Source of the DNA: Sthenelais limicola
Taxonomy: Eukaryota > Annelida > Polychaeta > Phyllodocida > Sigalionidae
Direction: 5' to 3'
Length of the DNA: 64,000 bases
Assembly: GCA_942159475.1 (NCBI GenBank)
Contig: OW804094.1
Coordinates: forward strand, 128,946,755-129,010,754
Shown here one piece after another: positions 1-10,105 of the stretch (its first letter is position 1; the number at the start of each line of letters is the position of its first letter). Under the pieces are notes generated by a model, which did no database searches, was not told the DNA's origin, and worked only from the letters and a program-made list of their open reading frames with translations. A program made the translations under genes and the position numbers.

Positions 1-647
1 CTGCTACCATGCAGTGCTAGACATTGAGTATAGGCCTAGACTGAGCCTGAGGTAATGCTAGCATAGGTGTTAAATATCCAGTCCAAGCACGTTGCCGGTA
101 CCTACATGGAGCCAAGTTTTTGGTACACCAGTTGGCTAATGCAGCCATATAGTTTATTTGCTTTAAGACCAATCTATTTATGAACCGGTATAGCCTATAT
201 TATGTAATTTATAATATATACCAGTGTAGGGCCAATGTACACGTAGGCTACAGGCCATTATATTTTCAGGTGAGATGTGTTATAAAATATTAAAAATTAT
301 ATCCAGGGTTCCATATTCTAACGAAAATTGTCATATGATATCTATAGATATATAATGTTTATCAATTATTTTATCTCTGTTGCATAGATAGGCTACCAGG
401 CTGTCCCTGAATCCTTCTAATAGTAGGTCTGTGACAAACTGTAGAAAATGAAATGAATTTGAGTGTAACAGATCAATTGAAAAGAAAGAAAGAAATATTA
501 AATTTGCCAGTTGTGGTAGGCTTATTCAAACTGTTATTTCCCATAAGAAATCTTGGTGGACCGGGACAAACTGCCTTAGGTTACATATATAGTCTACTAC
601 TGTAGATCTATACAACTGCTATTCATTAATCATACATTGATAGGCGG
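1..647. other. Intergenic, no gene seen
   Basis: AT-rich sequence upstream of the retroelement insertion. I see no long ORF, splice-bounded exon or RNA gene. Short TAGGCCTA-type motifs occur, as elsewhere in the window. Confidence 0.6.
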
Positions 648-768
648 TTAGATCCGGAGTTTAGGGTTGTAAGTTTTCTCTAAGCCTGCCGGAAACAAGC
701 AGAGGCAAAGCCAAGGCTTGTTTCCGGCAGGCTTAGAGAAAAGGAAGGACCATAAACAAAGGATCTAA
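648..768. repeat. Long perfect-stem hairpin (foldback)
   Basis: The arms 674-700 and 716-742 are perfect 27-nt reverse complements around a 15-nt loop. An outer 8-nt pair (648-655 with 761-768) extends the structure. It ends 2 bp before the LTR at 771, and the 4-bp target duplication (767-770) overlaps its last bases, so the retroelement landed at its edge. It could be a MITE or foldback remnant or a small-RNA precursor; the sequence does not decide. Confidence 0.75.
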
Positions 769-770
769 TG

Positions 771-1599
771 TGTAAAACTATGTTTCAGCAATACTTAAAG
801 TAGTATAGGAATAAGGAGTCTTGGTGGTTGTAGTTTGAGCACTGAACCCGTTCTGTTTAATTCACCTCAAACATGTCACATTTATATCATTCATAATACA
901 TAGCAATATAGAGAGCATCCAATCATACATAAGTAAAACATGGCAGAGTTAGGCAGCAGGGGTAAGAACCAATCAGGAGGCTCCTTACAGAATTATAGGC
1001 AGCCCCTAAGTCTCGGACTAGCCTACCTTGACCTGGGTCAATCCATTAAGGAGAAATACATGTTTTAAGGGTACATGGGTAATCAAAAGTTCACAGGGAT
1101 AATTAAGTAATTAGAGAGAGGAAACATGGGTCTGTGTAGACATATGGTGCCAGAGTGTCTGGAGCAACAAAGCTTGCCCCAGCCACCCCCAGCCTAAAAC
1201 AATACCACTAGCTTACACCATGCTGGTACCTGCTGGTCAATACTACAAAGGGGCTTAACTGAAGGCAACAGCTATACCCCCCAGAGTGCAATCAACATGG
1301 GGCCATCTGTCTTGCCCCCTTTGATAACCTAGACATGCTAAATGGTAATCTTACTGATCTTAGGAAAGGCCTGGCACATGTTTATATAAGGAATTACTGC
1401 CATGTCACTTTGGACCAGGTTGAAAGGCCATATGGGCTTATTATAAGGACAATCAATAGACAGTAATTGATACAAAATGGCGTCAGTCTGTCTGAAGCAT
1501 TACATATGAAAAGGGACTGGACATAGGAAAATCACCTAAGTCAAGAATTACTCTAGATCAACTCTTAAATTCGTTAGGTATTTGATATTTATTTTAACA
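771..1599 (-). repeat. 3' LTR of the Ty3/Gypsy element
   Basis: 829-bp direct repeat of 11433-12261 with TG...CA ends. On the minus strand there is a TATA-like box (CTTATATAAA, 1381-1390) and an ATTAAA near 856-861 that could act as poly(A) signal about 85 nt before the LTR end. The preceding AATG (767-770) is one copy of the target duplication. Confidence 0.93.
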
Positions 1600-1618
1600 T
1601 TTTCTTCCCCGCCCTCTG
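1600..1618 (-). other. Polypurine tract (plus-strand primer)
   Basis: Directly upstream of the 3' LTR on the minus strand lies a purine run of the form AGAGGGCGGGGAAGAAAA, broken by a single C. It directly abuts the first base of the LTR, as expected for the RNase H-resistant primer of plus-strand DNA synthesis. Confidence 0.85.
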
Positions 1619-2307
1619 CTTAAAGCATTATCCACTATGCCTTGTAAATCAAATGGATTAATCTCAAATGAATAAAATAATACAATACAATACGCTTCTC
1701 TATACTGGTGACATGAATCACAATCAGAACAATCTTCATAATTAAAAATCCTACCAGTAGAATTCTATAATAAAACTCACACACTTCCATATACTAAGGT
1801 TTCCTACAACAGGTTGGGGAGCTGTTTAGGTACCGAATAATCATTAGGGGCGAACCCTCGATATTTAGTGGAAAGTCAGTTGATCACAGGTGATCATTAA
1901 ACACCTTGAAACATATATACAGGTACATCAAATAAAACTTCAAAAATAGCTTCGTTGCAAATCATCACATAAAAAAATTCCTGGACCACTTCTGTTTTGC
2001 AGGTAATATAAACATATGCGATTCAAATAATCTTAAAATACTTAGGTCACAGCCGATCTGAGACTACCGACTGCTCCCTGTTCAACATAAAAACATTTTA
2101 GAGGGTTTTCTTTCTGCCGACCGAAATTCAAAAATACACTGTAAATAAAACACATGGTTAAGTACTCATAAACACAATATCGCTAAAGTAAGGACAATTG
2201 TTGTGTCAAAACATGCAAAAATCAAATAATCGCCATAAGTACTCCCATGTAATTAATCTTGAGAATAATCAGTTCCCAAAACTATTCATAAATACCCAAA
2301 AGTCTAT
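1619..2307 (-). other. 3' untranslated region of the retroelement
   Basis: About 690 bp between the env stop and the polypurine tract. No ORF of note. It presumably belongs to the genomic and subgenomic RNAs of the element. Confidence 0.6.
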
Positions 2308-5166
2308 CTATATGGCCTCGTACCGCGCCTTTGTCCGGTCTATCACCCATTGTGGTGACTCGCGCCTGATAGGTCGGGTACTTTGATGAATAGGGGTTAG
2401 AAGTTCTGTGGCAGATTCCTTGTGCCAATGAACTCTAGTCTTGGATTTCAATTCTATCTCCCGCTTTGGTGTCATCGGTGGTTCCGATTCCACCTTCTCG
2501 TTTCTCATTTGCTGTGGTGCTGGTGCAGTTTCCATAGGATCCCTCTTTACTCTTATCTCAACTAATTCTCGTCCGACCACTACCAAAAACAACTGCCTAA
2601 AGTCTGGTTGGTCTCGGTTCCTTGTAATCTCGCTCATCTTCGAAGCAATCGAGCGAGCTACCCGAATTGCTCTCGGCATATCCACGTATATCGGACGGCC
2701 CTCCTTCTCCAGAAGGAACTGTCCCTTTCCATGTATGATGACCTTTCCTGTGAACCACCCCTCGACTACCTGTACTCCTAGTACTTGGGGCAGTTCTCTC
2801 ACAGTAATGGTGTTCAATCCGCCCATGATTTGGACTAATGGTATACATACATGGTTCTCTGGAGTTCCAATCTTGAAGAAGAAGAAGGTACCGTCATGAC
2901 GTGCCTCTATCCATTTGGTCACCCTGCACACAGCACACACGTTAAACTTTGACAATACCCAGTTGAATATAATTGCTAAACGTTTCCTTGCCACATATAA
3001 AAGAATCACAATAAACAGTCCGGTCAAAAGAGCATCCCTATACTCCATCTCTTGAAGAAAGGTGTGGACTGGATTGGGGAGGGGCGTAGGCATTTCACGT
3101 AGGGGAAGGAGTTCTATGATCTTGGGGGTAGAAGTAATTACGCCACCTTTAACCATTGGCAAACCTGCTGCCATACTGGCGGTAACTATTCTGCGATTCA
3201 GGTTGTGCACTTTAAAAATAGCATAAATTCCTGGCAAAGCCGCTAATGCACATAAAACATAAGAGAAATAAGGACTGGCATCCTCCCAAGTGATAGTAGA
3301 AATGGAACGGAGCGGCTTCAACTGAGTGGTCTTCAAATCGTTAGCAAGCCACTTTAAGCTTAACTCCGCAGTGTTATCATATTTTGAAAAATTAAGGGCA
3401 GGCAGCATCATGTCTATAGATTCCTGTGGGGCATGGTGTCCTGACACCCCAGGCAGAGAAATATTAAAAGCATGCAGTAGTGGCAGATTTGTCATCTCCA
3501 AGGTCACGGTGTAATTGAGCCTAGAACAATCATGGGACGCTCTAATATATGAGTCACCCAGCCACACTGTATGTCCGCAAGGAACCTGTAAACGGCAATA
3601 GGTACATTTAATAGATCTGGCTCTCTCCTTGGTAGTATTAGAGATCAGAAGTTCTCCGGAAGGATTAATAAAAACATAGATGGAGTTATGTAGATAAATC
3701 GCTTCTGGCTGTACCTTTCCTTTTAACACAACAGAATAATCACATTGTTCTTTTATATTATTGTCATTCCAAAGAGCCCATTCACATGATGAAGCCTCCA
3801 CTGGTCTTCTGAAGAACATATTATCGCACACCACAGTATGCGAGTGGTGGCACTGTTGTATCTGCCGTTCCGATAATAATCCATACACATGGCCGCTCTT
3901 AGATATGGCAAGGTAATCAGAAGATAATCTGACCTTGGTAAAGCCCTTGGTCGATTTTGGGGTCAACATGATCGGCAGATGTATAATATTATATAAGGCG
4001 AACTCACAGTCTTCTGTTGAGGTAGGAATTGTCACTTCAATATATAGGTGCGAGTGACTGTATTTAAACTGATGAATCCTATCTTTAAAATAGAATGACG
4101 GGGTATTGGTGCACACCTTCCATCCCTTGGTGGCAAGATGAGTAGAGAAATGGTGTAAGGCTGTTTTAAAACTATTTGGAGAAATGATGTGGGTATTAAG
4201 ACGAGCTTCGAACAGGTCTTCAATAGCTTGAATCCATATGCCTAATTCCTGCTCGTAAGCCGCCAATACGCCAAACTGGTAATTAGTAAAAGTAGTATAA
4301 AGAGCAAAGTATGTGTTCCAGGTGATTCTCTGATTTAAATCGGAATTCAGAGTTCTGACTCTCCTCATGAGTTGCCTTAAGTTATTCCTGGTATTGTTCA
4401 TGACATTCTCAGCTCGAGAGAAACGGTCATGGAACTGCTCCATAAAAGAAGCAGTCTGCTCGACCATAACTAAGGTCCTGTTTCTCAGATATTGTTGGTT
4501 TTCTGCTACTATGTTAATCTGTCCGTTGACCTGTCCTATTATGTTTGCCAGCTTTCTTACATCTCCCATTGTTGCGGTGCCAAAGATTGAACGTGAGAGA
4601 TCTCCTATAAACATAAGTGGCGCCCCCTTCTTCATTCTCTTCACAGGCTGGGCCACCGGGTTATCTAATAAAGTCCAGAATTCTTGCTGCTTACTCGCAA
4701 CCTTTGCCTTCATTATGCGCCAAGCTTCGTCCTGAGTATTAAGAAAAGCTCGCATGTCGGCGCAAAAGGCCAGGATCTCTTGTACATGGGTTTCTGTTTG
4801 GTGATGCCTACAAGGATTTGACAAAGTCGCAGCGTCTGTATCTATTCGTTTTGGCAATGGAGACACCAGAATAATCTCCTGGCTCCCCTCTGGACTGAGC
4901 ATAACCTTGCTCGACTTCTTAAAAATAACTCCCAGGTTATTTCTTTCTACTGTCTCGGGCCACTGGGCCAGCGTGCCCAAGATGACTTGAAGATAAAACA
5001 AGGTTGCAATTGCGTGAAGTCCCATAGCTGTGGTTCGAGTAGAATCCAAAGCTAGAATGATACCCTCTCTCTCGTCTCCCTTATTTAAACCCTTCCCACC
5101 AATAGAACATAAAACACTCCCCCCGGGTATTGTCTCTAAAGTTTGTCTGATTAGGATGCCACTCAT
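2308..5166 (-). CDS. env: Envelope-like fusion glycoprotein, F-type
   Basis: A 952-codon ORF in the third position of an LTR element. A hydrophobic signal-like segment lies at about residues 49-68, directly after Met48, so Met48 may be the true start on a spliced or internally initiated RNA. A basic stretch KRMKK (176-180) is followed by a Gly-rich hydrophobic segment with FIGDLSRSIFGTAT (186-199), then a heptad-like region (about 200-275). This arrangement of cleavage site, fusion peptide and helix is that of the baculovirus F / errantivirus Env class. A Cys-rich zone (about 438-547) and NxS/T sites follow. Two hydrophobic segments lie at about 631-652 and 711-737. About 215 residues follow the last one, unusually long for a cytoplasmic tail. 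Membrane-fusion function is inferred from these features. Confidence 0.8.
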   Translation of the reverse strand: MSGILIRQTLETIPGGSVLCSIGGKGLNKGDEREGIILALDSTRTTAMGLHAIATLFYLQVILGTLAQWPETVERNNLGVIFKKSSKVMLSPEGSQEIILVSPLPKRIDTDAATLSNPCRHHQTETHVQEILAFCADMRAFLNTQDEAWRIMKAKVASKQQEFWTLLDNPVAQPVKRMKKGAPLMFIGDLSRSIFGTATMGDVRKLANIIGQVNGQINIVAENQQYLRNRTLVMVEQTASFMEQFHDRFSRAENVMNNTRNNLRQLMRRVRTLNSDLNQRITWNTYFALYTTFTNYQFGVLAAYEQELGIWIQAIEDLFEARLNTHIISPNSFKTALHHFSTHLATKGWKVCTNTPSFYFKDRIHQFKYSHSHLYIEVTIPTSTEDCEFALYNIIHLPIMLTPKSTKGFTKVRLSSDYLAISKSGHVYGLLSERQIQQCHHSHTVVCDNMFFRRPVEASSCEWALWNDNNIKEQCDYSVVLKGKVQPEAIYLHNSIYVFINPSGELLISNTTKERARSIKCTYCRLQVPCGHTVWLGDSYIRASHDCSRLNYTVTLEMTNLPLLHAFNISLPGVSGHHAPQESIDMMLPALNFSKYDNTAELSLKWLANDLKTTQLKPLRSISTITWEDASPYFSYVLCALAALPGIYAIFKVHNLNRRIVTASMAAGLPMVKGGVITSTPKIIELLPLREMPTPLPNPVHTFLQEMEYRDALLTGLFIVILLYVARKRLAIIFNWVLSKFNVCAVCRVTKWIEARHDGTFFFFKIGTPENHVCIPLVQIMGGLNTITVRELPQVLGVQVVEGWFTGKVIIHGKGQFLLEKEGRPIYVDMPRAIRVARSIASKMSEITRNRDQPDFRQLFLVVVGRELVEIRVKRDPMETAPAPQQMRNEKVESEPPMTPKREIELKSKTRVHWHKESATELLTPIHQSTRPIRRESPQWVIDRTKARYEAI

Positions 5167-5696
5167 TAGCGCGACAGGTCTTTGGGCTTAAAGCTGTCAC
5201 ATATGATTGGCTCGTATGTCATCTCAGTAAGCTTGGCATTTGTCGCGCATCCTACGCTCACTGAAGTGCGAACAATGCACGCGTTAAATTGTTTCGGTCA
5301 CTTCAATGCTTGGTGGCGGCGACTGGTTATGATGCAAGCTATAATAGTAAAATCTGGTGTCTGGCATGATGCCTTCGGACAAGCCAATTGGCTAGGTTGG
5401 CGAGCCGTTAATGTCTTCAATTGGTGATTTATGTGTCCGTAATTGGTTGTTGCTAGTGTCTATAATTGGTGGCATTTTGTAGTCTAGTCTTGCGCAATAT
5501 TGGCTGGCTCGCACCATTGATTTTTCGTACGTAAGCACCATTGAAGAGATGGCCAGTAATATTTTGCGAGTCGGTGTTGTACAAAGGAGCAAAAGGCACT
5601 CCAATGTTTAGGAAAGAATATAAAAGCATTCCTCCTACATATTTTACATACAATATAATTTATATACAACACATAACATTAATCTGAAGGATAATT
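5167..5696 (-). promoter_or_regulatory. pol-env spacer with CCAAT-box array
   Basis: 530 bp with no retroelement ORF. On the minus strand there are six CCAAT pentamers (ATTGG on plus at 5206, 5387, 5420, 5442, 5464 and 5499). The spacings are 33, 22, 22 and 35 bp within the 5387-5503 cluster. The array lies 220-340 bp upstream of the env ATG on the env strand. It may be an internal promoter for env, or only a decayed tandem repeat; a splice acceptor for an env mRNA could also lie here. Confidence 0.45.
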
Positions 5697-8600
5697 TCAC
5701 TTAGACCTAGACCGAGTACCAGGCACTTCTCTGACTTGCCGCTCTGTCACAATGAATTTGGACTTGGCTTTCTCATTAAAGTGCTCCCCTGTCAGCCATC
5801 TCTCATCCCCATCCTTAAAGTGCACAAGATATTTCACCGCTTCCCCTCTTGGTTTACATATATCCCTTATGTCTAGGATATCATGATATGTAGGGGTTTC
5901 TGTGGGTGTCATAGTCTTGGCCGCTTGAAGGTGGTCGAGAGAGCTGTCATGGAGAAACTCAGTCTCATCGTCGCTATCAGATAAATGATCGTCGCAGGAA
6001 AATGTCTCGTTCTCATCTTCCTCGACTAGAGAATATGTTTGGGGCTGATCTTCTATCTCGTCCATCTCAAAACTATCCAGTGGAAGATCTCCCTCATTGA
6101 GTTGGACTGGATCTTCATATTGCTCAATTTCAGCGCTCCATCTGTCCTCCAGTGTCTCCCTAGGTGGAGATTTCTTAAGTCGCATGATGGTAACAGGCTT
6201 ATTCAGGTATTGGCCTGTGCGACAATTCTTGAGAAAAACCGTGGTGTCTGTATGGTATCTTACTATGTAGAATGGCCCATGGAATTGTTTAGCCAACTTC
6301 AACTTAGTTTGAGGATCAGTGATCCTCGGCCAGTACAGCCACACACGATCTCCCTCTAGTAATTTCGGATCATACACCCTTTTGTCATACCTAGATTTCA
6401 TCTTTTTTTGTACATCCTTTAGATGTTCCTTGGAGTATTTCCGAATTACTTCCTGACGCTGGATCAACTGAGCAAATTGAGACTGGATATTTTCAGGACC
6501 TTCGATATTCAGCTTCACATTAACATCAAACGCTGAATTGGGTTCTTCTCCGTGCAATAAAACAAAAGGAGAGTACCCCGTCCCATAGGATTCAGTGGTG
6601 TTAAGGGCATAGGATACTGCGTCTAAATAAAGATCCCAGTCATTTTGCTGATTAGAAACAAAATTTCTTAGGACCCCTAGTACGCTCCTATTTGCCCTCT
6701 CGACTAAACCACTGCTCTGGGGATGGGCAACGCTTGTGAAAGAATGTGAGATCCCATATTGAGCGCAAACCGCTGCAAAGTATTTTGATGCGAATGATTT
6801 CCCGTTATCACTGACGATGTTCTTGATCCATCCAACCCTGCATAACACTTTATCAAAGAAATTCTTAGCAAAAGTTGTTGCTGTCATATCAGGCACTGGG
6901 ATACAGATACAAAACCGAGAGAAATAATCTACCACCACGATTATGTGCTTCATTCCTCTAGGTGTTTCTGGCAATCTCTCTAGAGCGTCTAAATTAACTG
7001 TATCCCAAGCTCTTGGACTGATATCTCTGATAGTGAGAGGCGGGCGTATAGGGTGAGTCATTCGCTTGGTTTGCGCACAGAGATCACATGAGGAACAATA
7101 ATCCATGATATCCCTGGTTATGGTGTACCAGAAATATCGATTCCTCATAGCCATCAGCATTTTTCGTGCCCCTAGGTGACCTCCTTGTACCGCATCATGA
7201 TGAAATTCTAGTACAGTCTGCCTAAGGCTTAATGGTACGAACAGCTGAGGAATCACAGTGGCTTTAGCTCCCCATGTAACCTCCAAATGGTACAATATTC
7301 CCTTATCCAAAATGAAATTCTGTTCTCGCAATATTACTCTCTTGGCGGCCTTCTCATCTTTGGGTAGTACCTTTCTACAAATAAAATTAGTGATATCTTG
7401 GCAAGCCGGATCTTCCTCCTGGGCCTGCTTGATACACTCAGCAGAGATGCCTAAACCATCCATCTGTAGGGGACCCGTCTTTGAAACCAACTCTCTATAC
7501 CTGTTTCTCTTGGTTCCTACCGGCTTTGCTGATCCTACCGAGGCTACCCTTATACTATCCTGATCCTCAATGATATGTATCTCAGGCTTATCAGCAAACC
7601 GAACCCTTTTCTTGTTGGTATCATTCCTTAAGGCCCTCCTATCGCGCTTAGGTATTCTCAAGGTCTCTGCTGGTTCACTAGTCCTAATCTCGTTGACTGC
7701 AACCTCACATAGGTCTGGAAAGGTCGAGAATAATTCCGGGTGGTCTTTTTCCTCGAACATGGTAGTTTCCAGCCTCGAAAGGGAATCTGGTACGATATTA
7801 TCTTTTCCTTTCAGGTGTGATACCTTGAAATTAAATTGCCTTATCTCAGCAGCCCATCTAATCTGTCTGGGGGTTAGGGTACTCCTGGGGTTCAAGATAA
7901 ATTGTAAAGGGGCATGGTCTGTATGAATAAGGAACTCGCGTCCTTCTAAATAAACCCTCCATTCGTGACATGCATAAATTATAGCAGCCAATTCTCGGTC
8001 AAGAGTGCTATAATTCCTTTGAGCTGGATTAAATAGCTTGGCTGCATATGCCACTGGTCTTACATTGCCCTCTTTATCAGCTTGAGCCAGGGTCCCACCC
8101 ATCCCAAAGGCACTGGCATCCGTGGTTACGATGAACTGACTCTCAAAATCGGGGTACAATAGAAGATTATCACTCACTAATGCACCCTTAAGATCCTGAA
8201 AAGCCAGCTCAGTTTCGTCGGTCCACTCCCATGCTCGGTCCTTCTTGGTAAGTGCATACAAAGATCTAGCTCTCACCGCATAGTTTGGGATGAACTTGCG
8301 ATAAAAACCAGTCATACCAAGGAATTTTCTAATCTGGGTCTGAGTCTTAGGCGTCTTTATATCATAAATAGCTTTGATCTTACCAGGGTTGGGCCTGATT
8401 CCTGTCTCACTGAGAACATGTCCTAAGAATGGTACCTCCTGTGCTGCAATAATACACTTGGCTGCCTTTAATGTCAGGCCACAGGCTACCACCCTTTTCA
8501 GCACCTCCTCCAAATCCAAGACATGTTGCTCGAAGGTGCTAGAAAATGTTATCAGATCATCTATGTAGGACAAGCTGGATTTAAATTTCAGACCTTGCAA

Positions 8601-9941
8601 AACCATATCTATAAGCAGTTGGCATGACCTAGCGGCGTTCTTTAGGCCCATACTCATTCGCTTATATCTAAATTTTCCAAAAGGAGTGAGAAATCCAGTC
8701 TTATCTCGGTCTGACTCTTTGACAGGAATCTGGTGAAAAGCCATTTGCAAATCGCACGCTGAGATGAACTTAGGTTTGATCTGCCCCACCGCATCTATAG
8801 TATCGTCTATTCTTGGAATTGCAAGATATAGCGGTTCGGTGACTGCGTTGACATTTCTGTAGTCGCAGACAAGTCTCTTTCCTCCAGAGCTTTTAGCTAC
8901 CATGAAGGCAGGACTTGCCCATGATCCACCTGTGGCAGGCTCGACAATATCTAAATCAACCTGTTCTTGCACTGCCGCCCTAAGTTCCTCTCTCATATTG
9001 GGTGACATACGAAAAGGCATCTGCTGGACAGGCCGAGCTCCAGGGATCAAATCGATCTCGTGCTCCATCCAGTCTGTGCACCCCAACTTCCCATCAGGCC
9101 CTACAAATGCTTTACAATATTTTGTAAATAAAGCATCAAGTTGTCCCCGCTGCTCAGTTGTGATATTAGAGCGCGAGTAATCAACAGTAGGTGTGAAGGG
9201 AGTAGCGCTATTGTTTGTTGTTTGGCTTTTCGCACCCATAGACATTGCGGCTGAGGACACTCTAACACATTCATCTGTTTGTAAAGGGTTTACTGTCCCC
9301 AATACTGTACCTATATCCAGTGTGACCTCAGAGGGTTTTGTATTGATCAGTCGCACTGGTATTGAATGGTGATTCACTCGCACGCAAGTCTTAGCTATCA
9401 AAATATTATCCTGGTTGGATATTTTGGTCCCATAGAATTTTAGAAATTCCCCTTCCCTCCTAGCATTATGATTACCCGCTAATGCTACACTCACAAACAC
9501 CTCAGTCTCACCTGGAATCCTTAGTTGTTTATCCAGTGTGATAACTGATGTTTGAGATCTGAACATATAAGGAGAATCCCCCTCATAAGTGATCGTGACG
9601 CCATAATCTCTAAGGAAATCTCTCCCTAGAATACATCCCAGTGTTAATTGGGGCAAAACATGGAATGTGGCTTCATATACAACATTATCAATAGTCAAAG
9701 TGGTCGTCACGTCACACACAGCATTTACAACGGACCCTCCCCCAAAAGTACAAAATACAGTAGATGGTGTAACCCTAATAATTTTACCAGAATCTTTGAT
9801 CTTCTCATAAAAATCATAGTCCATGCAGCAATGGTCAGCCCCCGTATCGACCAAAGAAGGAGTACAAATGGAACCCACACAAACATTGACACAATTGTCC
9901 CTAGCTAAAGCATGTGTAAATGAGCACTTACCCCTCTTCAT
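5697..9941 (-). CDS. pol: Pol polyprotein: protease, RT, RNase H, integrase
   Basis: 1414 residues from the first in-frame ATG; the open frame reaches up to 10148 and overlaps gag. Retropepsin: DTGA at 32-35 and ILGRDF at 104-109. Reverse transcriptase: catalytic D397 and YIDD at 459-462. RNase H: TDAS at 607-610 and HTDHAPL at 673-679. Integrase: zinc-binding HHCC from about 914 to 955, and the D, D, E triad near 985, 1045 (SDNG) and 1081 (GLVER). A GPF motif lies at 1222-1224. The last about 60 residues (YLVHFKDGDERWLTGEHF, 1371-1388) look like a degenerate chromodomain. All key catalytic residues are present. It is expressed as Gag-Pol by -1 frameshifting (see 10109-10115). Confidence 0.95.
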   Translation of the reverse strand: MKRGKCSFTHALARDNCVNVCVGSICTPSLVDTGADHCCMDYDFYEKIKDSGKIIRVTPSTVFCTFGGGSVVNAVCDVTTTLTIDNVVYEATFHVLPQLTLGCILGRDFLRDYGVTITYEGDSPYMFRSQTSVITLDKQLRIPGETEVFVSVALAGNHNARREGEFLKFYGTKISNQDNILIAKTCVRVNHHSIPVRLINTKPSEVTLDIGTVLGTVNPLQTDECVRVSSAAMSMGAKSQTTNNSATPFTPTVDYSRSNITTEQRGQLDALFTKYCKAFVGPDGKLGCTDWMEHEIDLIPGARPVQQMPFRMSPNMREELRAAVQEQVDLDIVEPATGGSWASPAFMVAKSSGGKRLVCDYRNVNAVTEPLYLAIPRIDDTIDAVGQIKPKFISACDLQMAFHQIPVKESDRDKTGFLTPFGKFRYKRMSMGLKNAARSCQLLIDMVLQGLKFKSSLSYIDDLITFSSTFEQHVLDLEEVLKRVVACGLTLKAAKCIIAAQEVPFLGHVLSETGIRPNPGKIKAIYDIKTPKTQTQIRKFLGMTGFYRKFIPNYAVRARSLYALTKKDRAWEWTDETELAFQDLKGALVSDNLLLYPDFESQFIVTTDASAFGMGGTLAQADKEGNVRPVAYAAKLFNPAQRNYSTLDRELAAIIYACHEWRVYLEGREFLIHTDHAPLQFILNPRSTLTPRQIRWAAEIRQFNFKVSHLKGKDNIVPDSLSRLETTMFEEKDHPELFSTFPDLCEVAVNEIRTSEPAETLRIPKRDRRALRNDTNKKRVRFADKPEIHIIEDQDSIRVASVGSAKPVGTKRNRYRELVSKTGPLQMDGLGISAECIKQAQEEDPACQDITNFICRKVLPKDEKAAKRVILREQNFILDKGILYHLEVTWGAKATVIPQLFVPLSLRQTVLEFHHDAVQGGHLGARKMLMAMRNRYFWYTITRDIMDYCSSCDLCAQTKRMTHPIRPPLTIRDISPRAWDTVNLDALERLPETPRGMKHIIVVVDYFSRFCICIPVPDMTATTFAKNFFDKVLCRVGWIKNIVSDNGKSFASKYFAAVCAQYGISHSFTSVAHPQSSGLVERANRSVLGVLRNFVSNQQNDWDLYLDAVSYALNTTESYGTGYSPFVLLHGEEPNSAFDVNVKLNIEGPENIQSQFAQLIQRQEVIRKYSKEHLKDVQKKMKSRYDKRVYDPKLLEGDRVWLYWPRITDPQTKLKLAKQFHGPFYIVRYHTDTTVFLKNCRTGQYLNKPVTIMRLKKSPPRETLEDRWSAEIEQYEDPVQLNEGDLPLDSFEMDEIEDQPQTYSLVEEDENETFSCDDHLSDSDDETEFLHDSSLDHLQAAKTMTPTETPTYHDILDIRDICKPRGEAVKYLVHFKDGDERWLTGEHFNEKAKSKFIVTERQVREVPGTRSRSK

Positions 9942-10105
9942 CTCCTCTTGCTGCCTGGCACTAATCTGGTTAATCCTAAGGCGAGTCGGTCTCAGTTTTC
10001 GCCACGCCTCTGGATCATAGTCATTATCACCACAGTTCTTATATTGATGTCGGTCTTTTCCTGTACAAACACACCTTGAGACACCTCCGTCATCACAAGG
10101 GCAGT

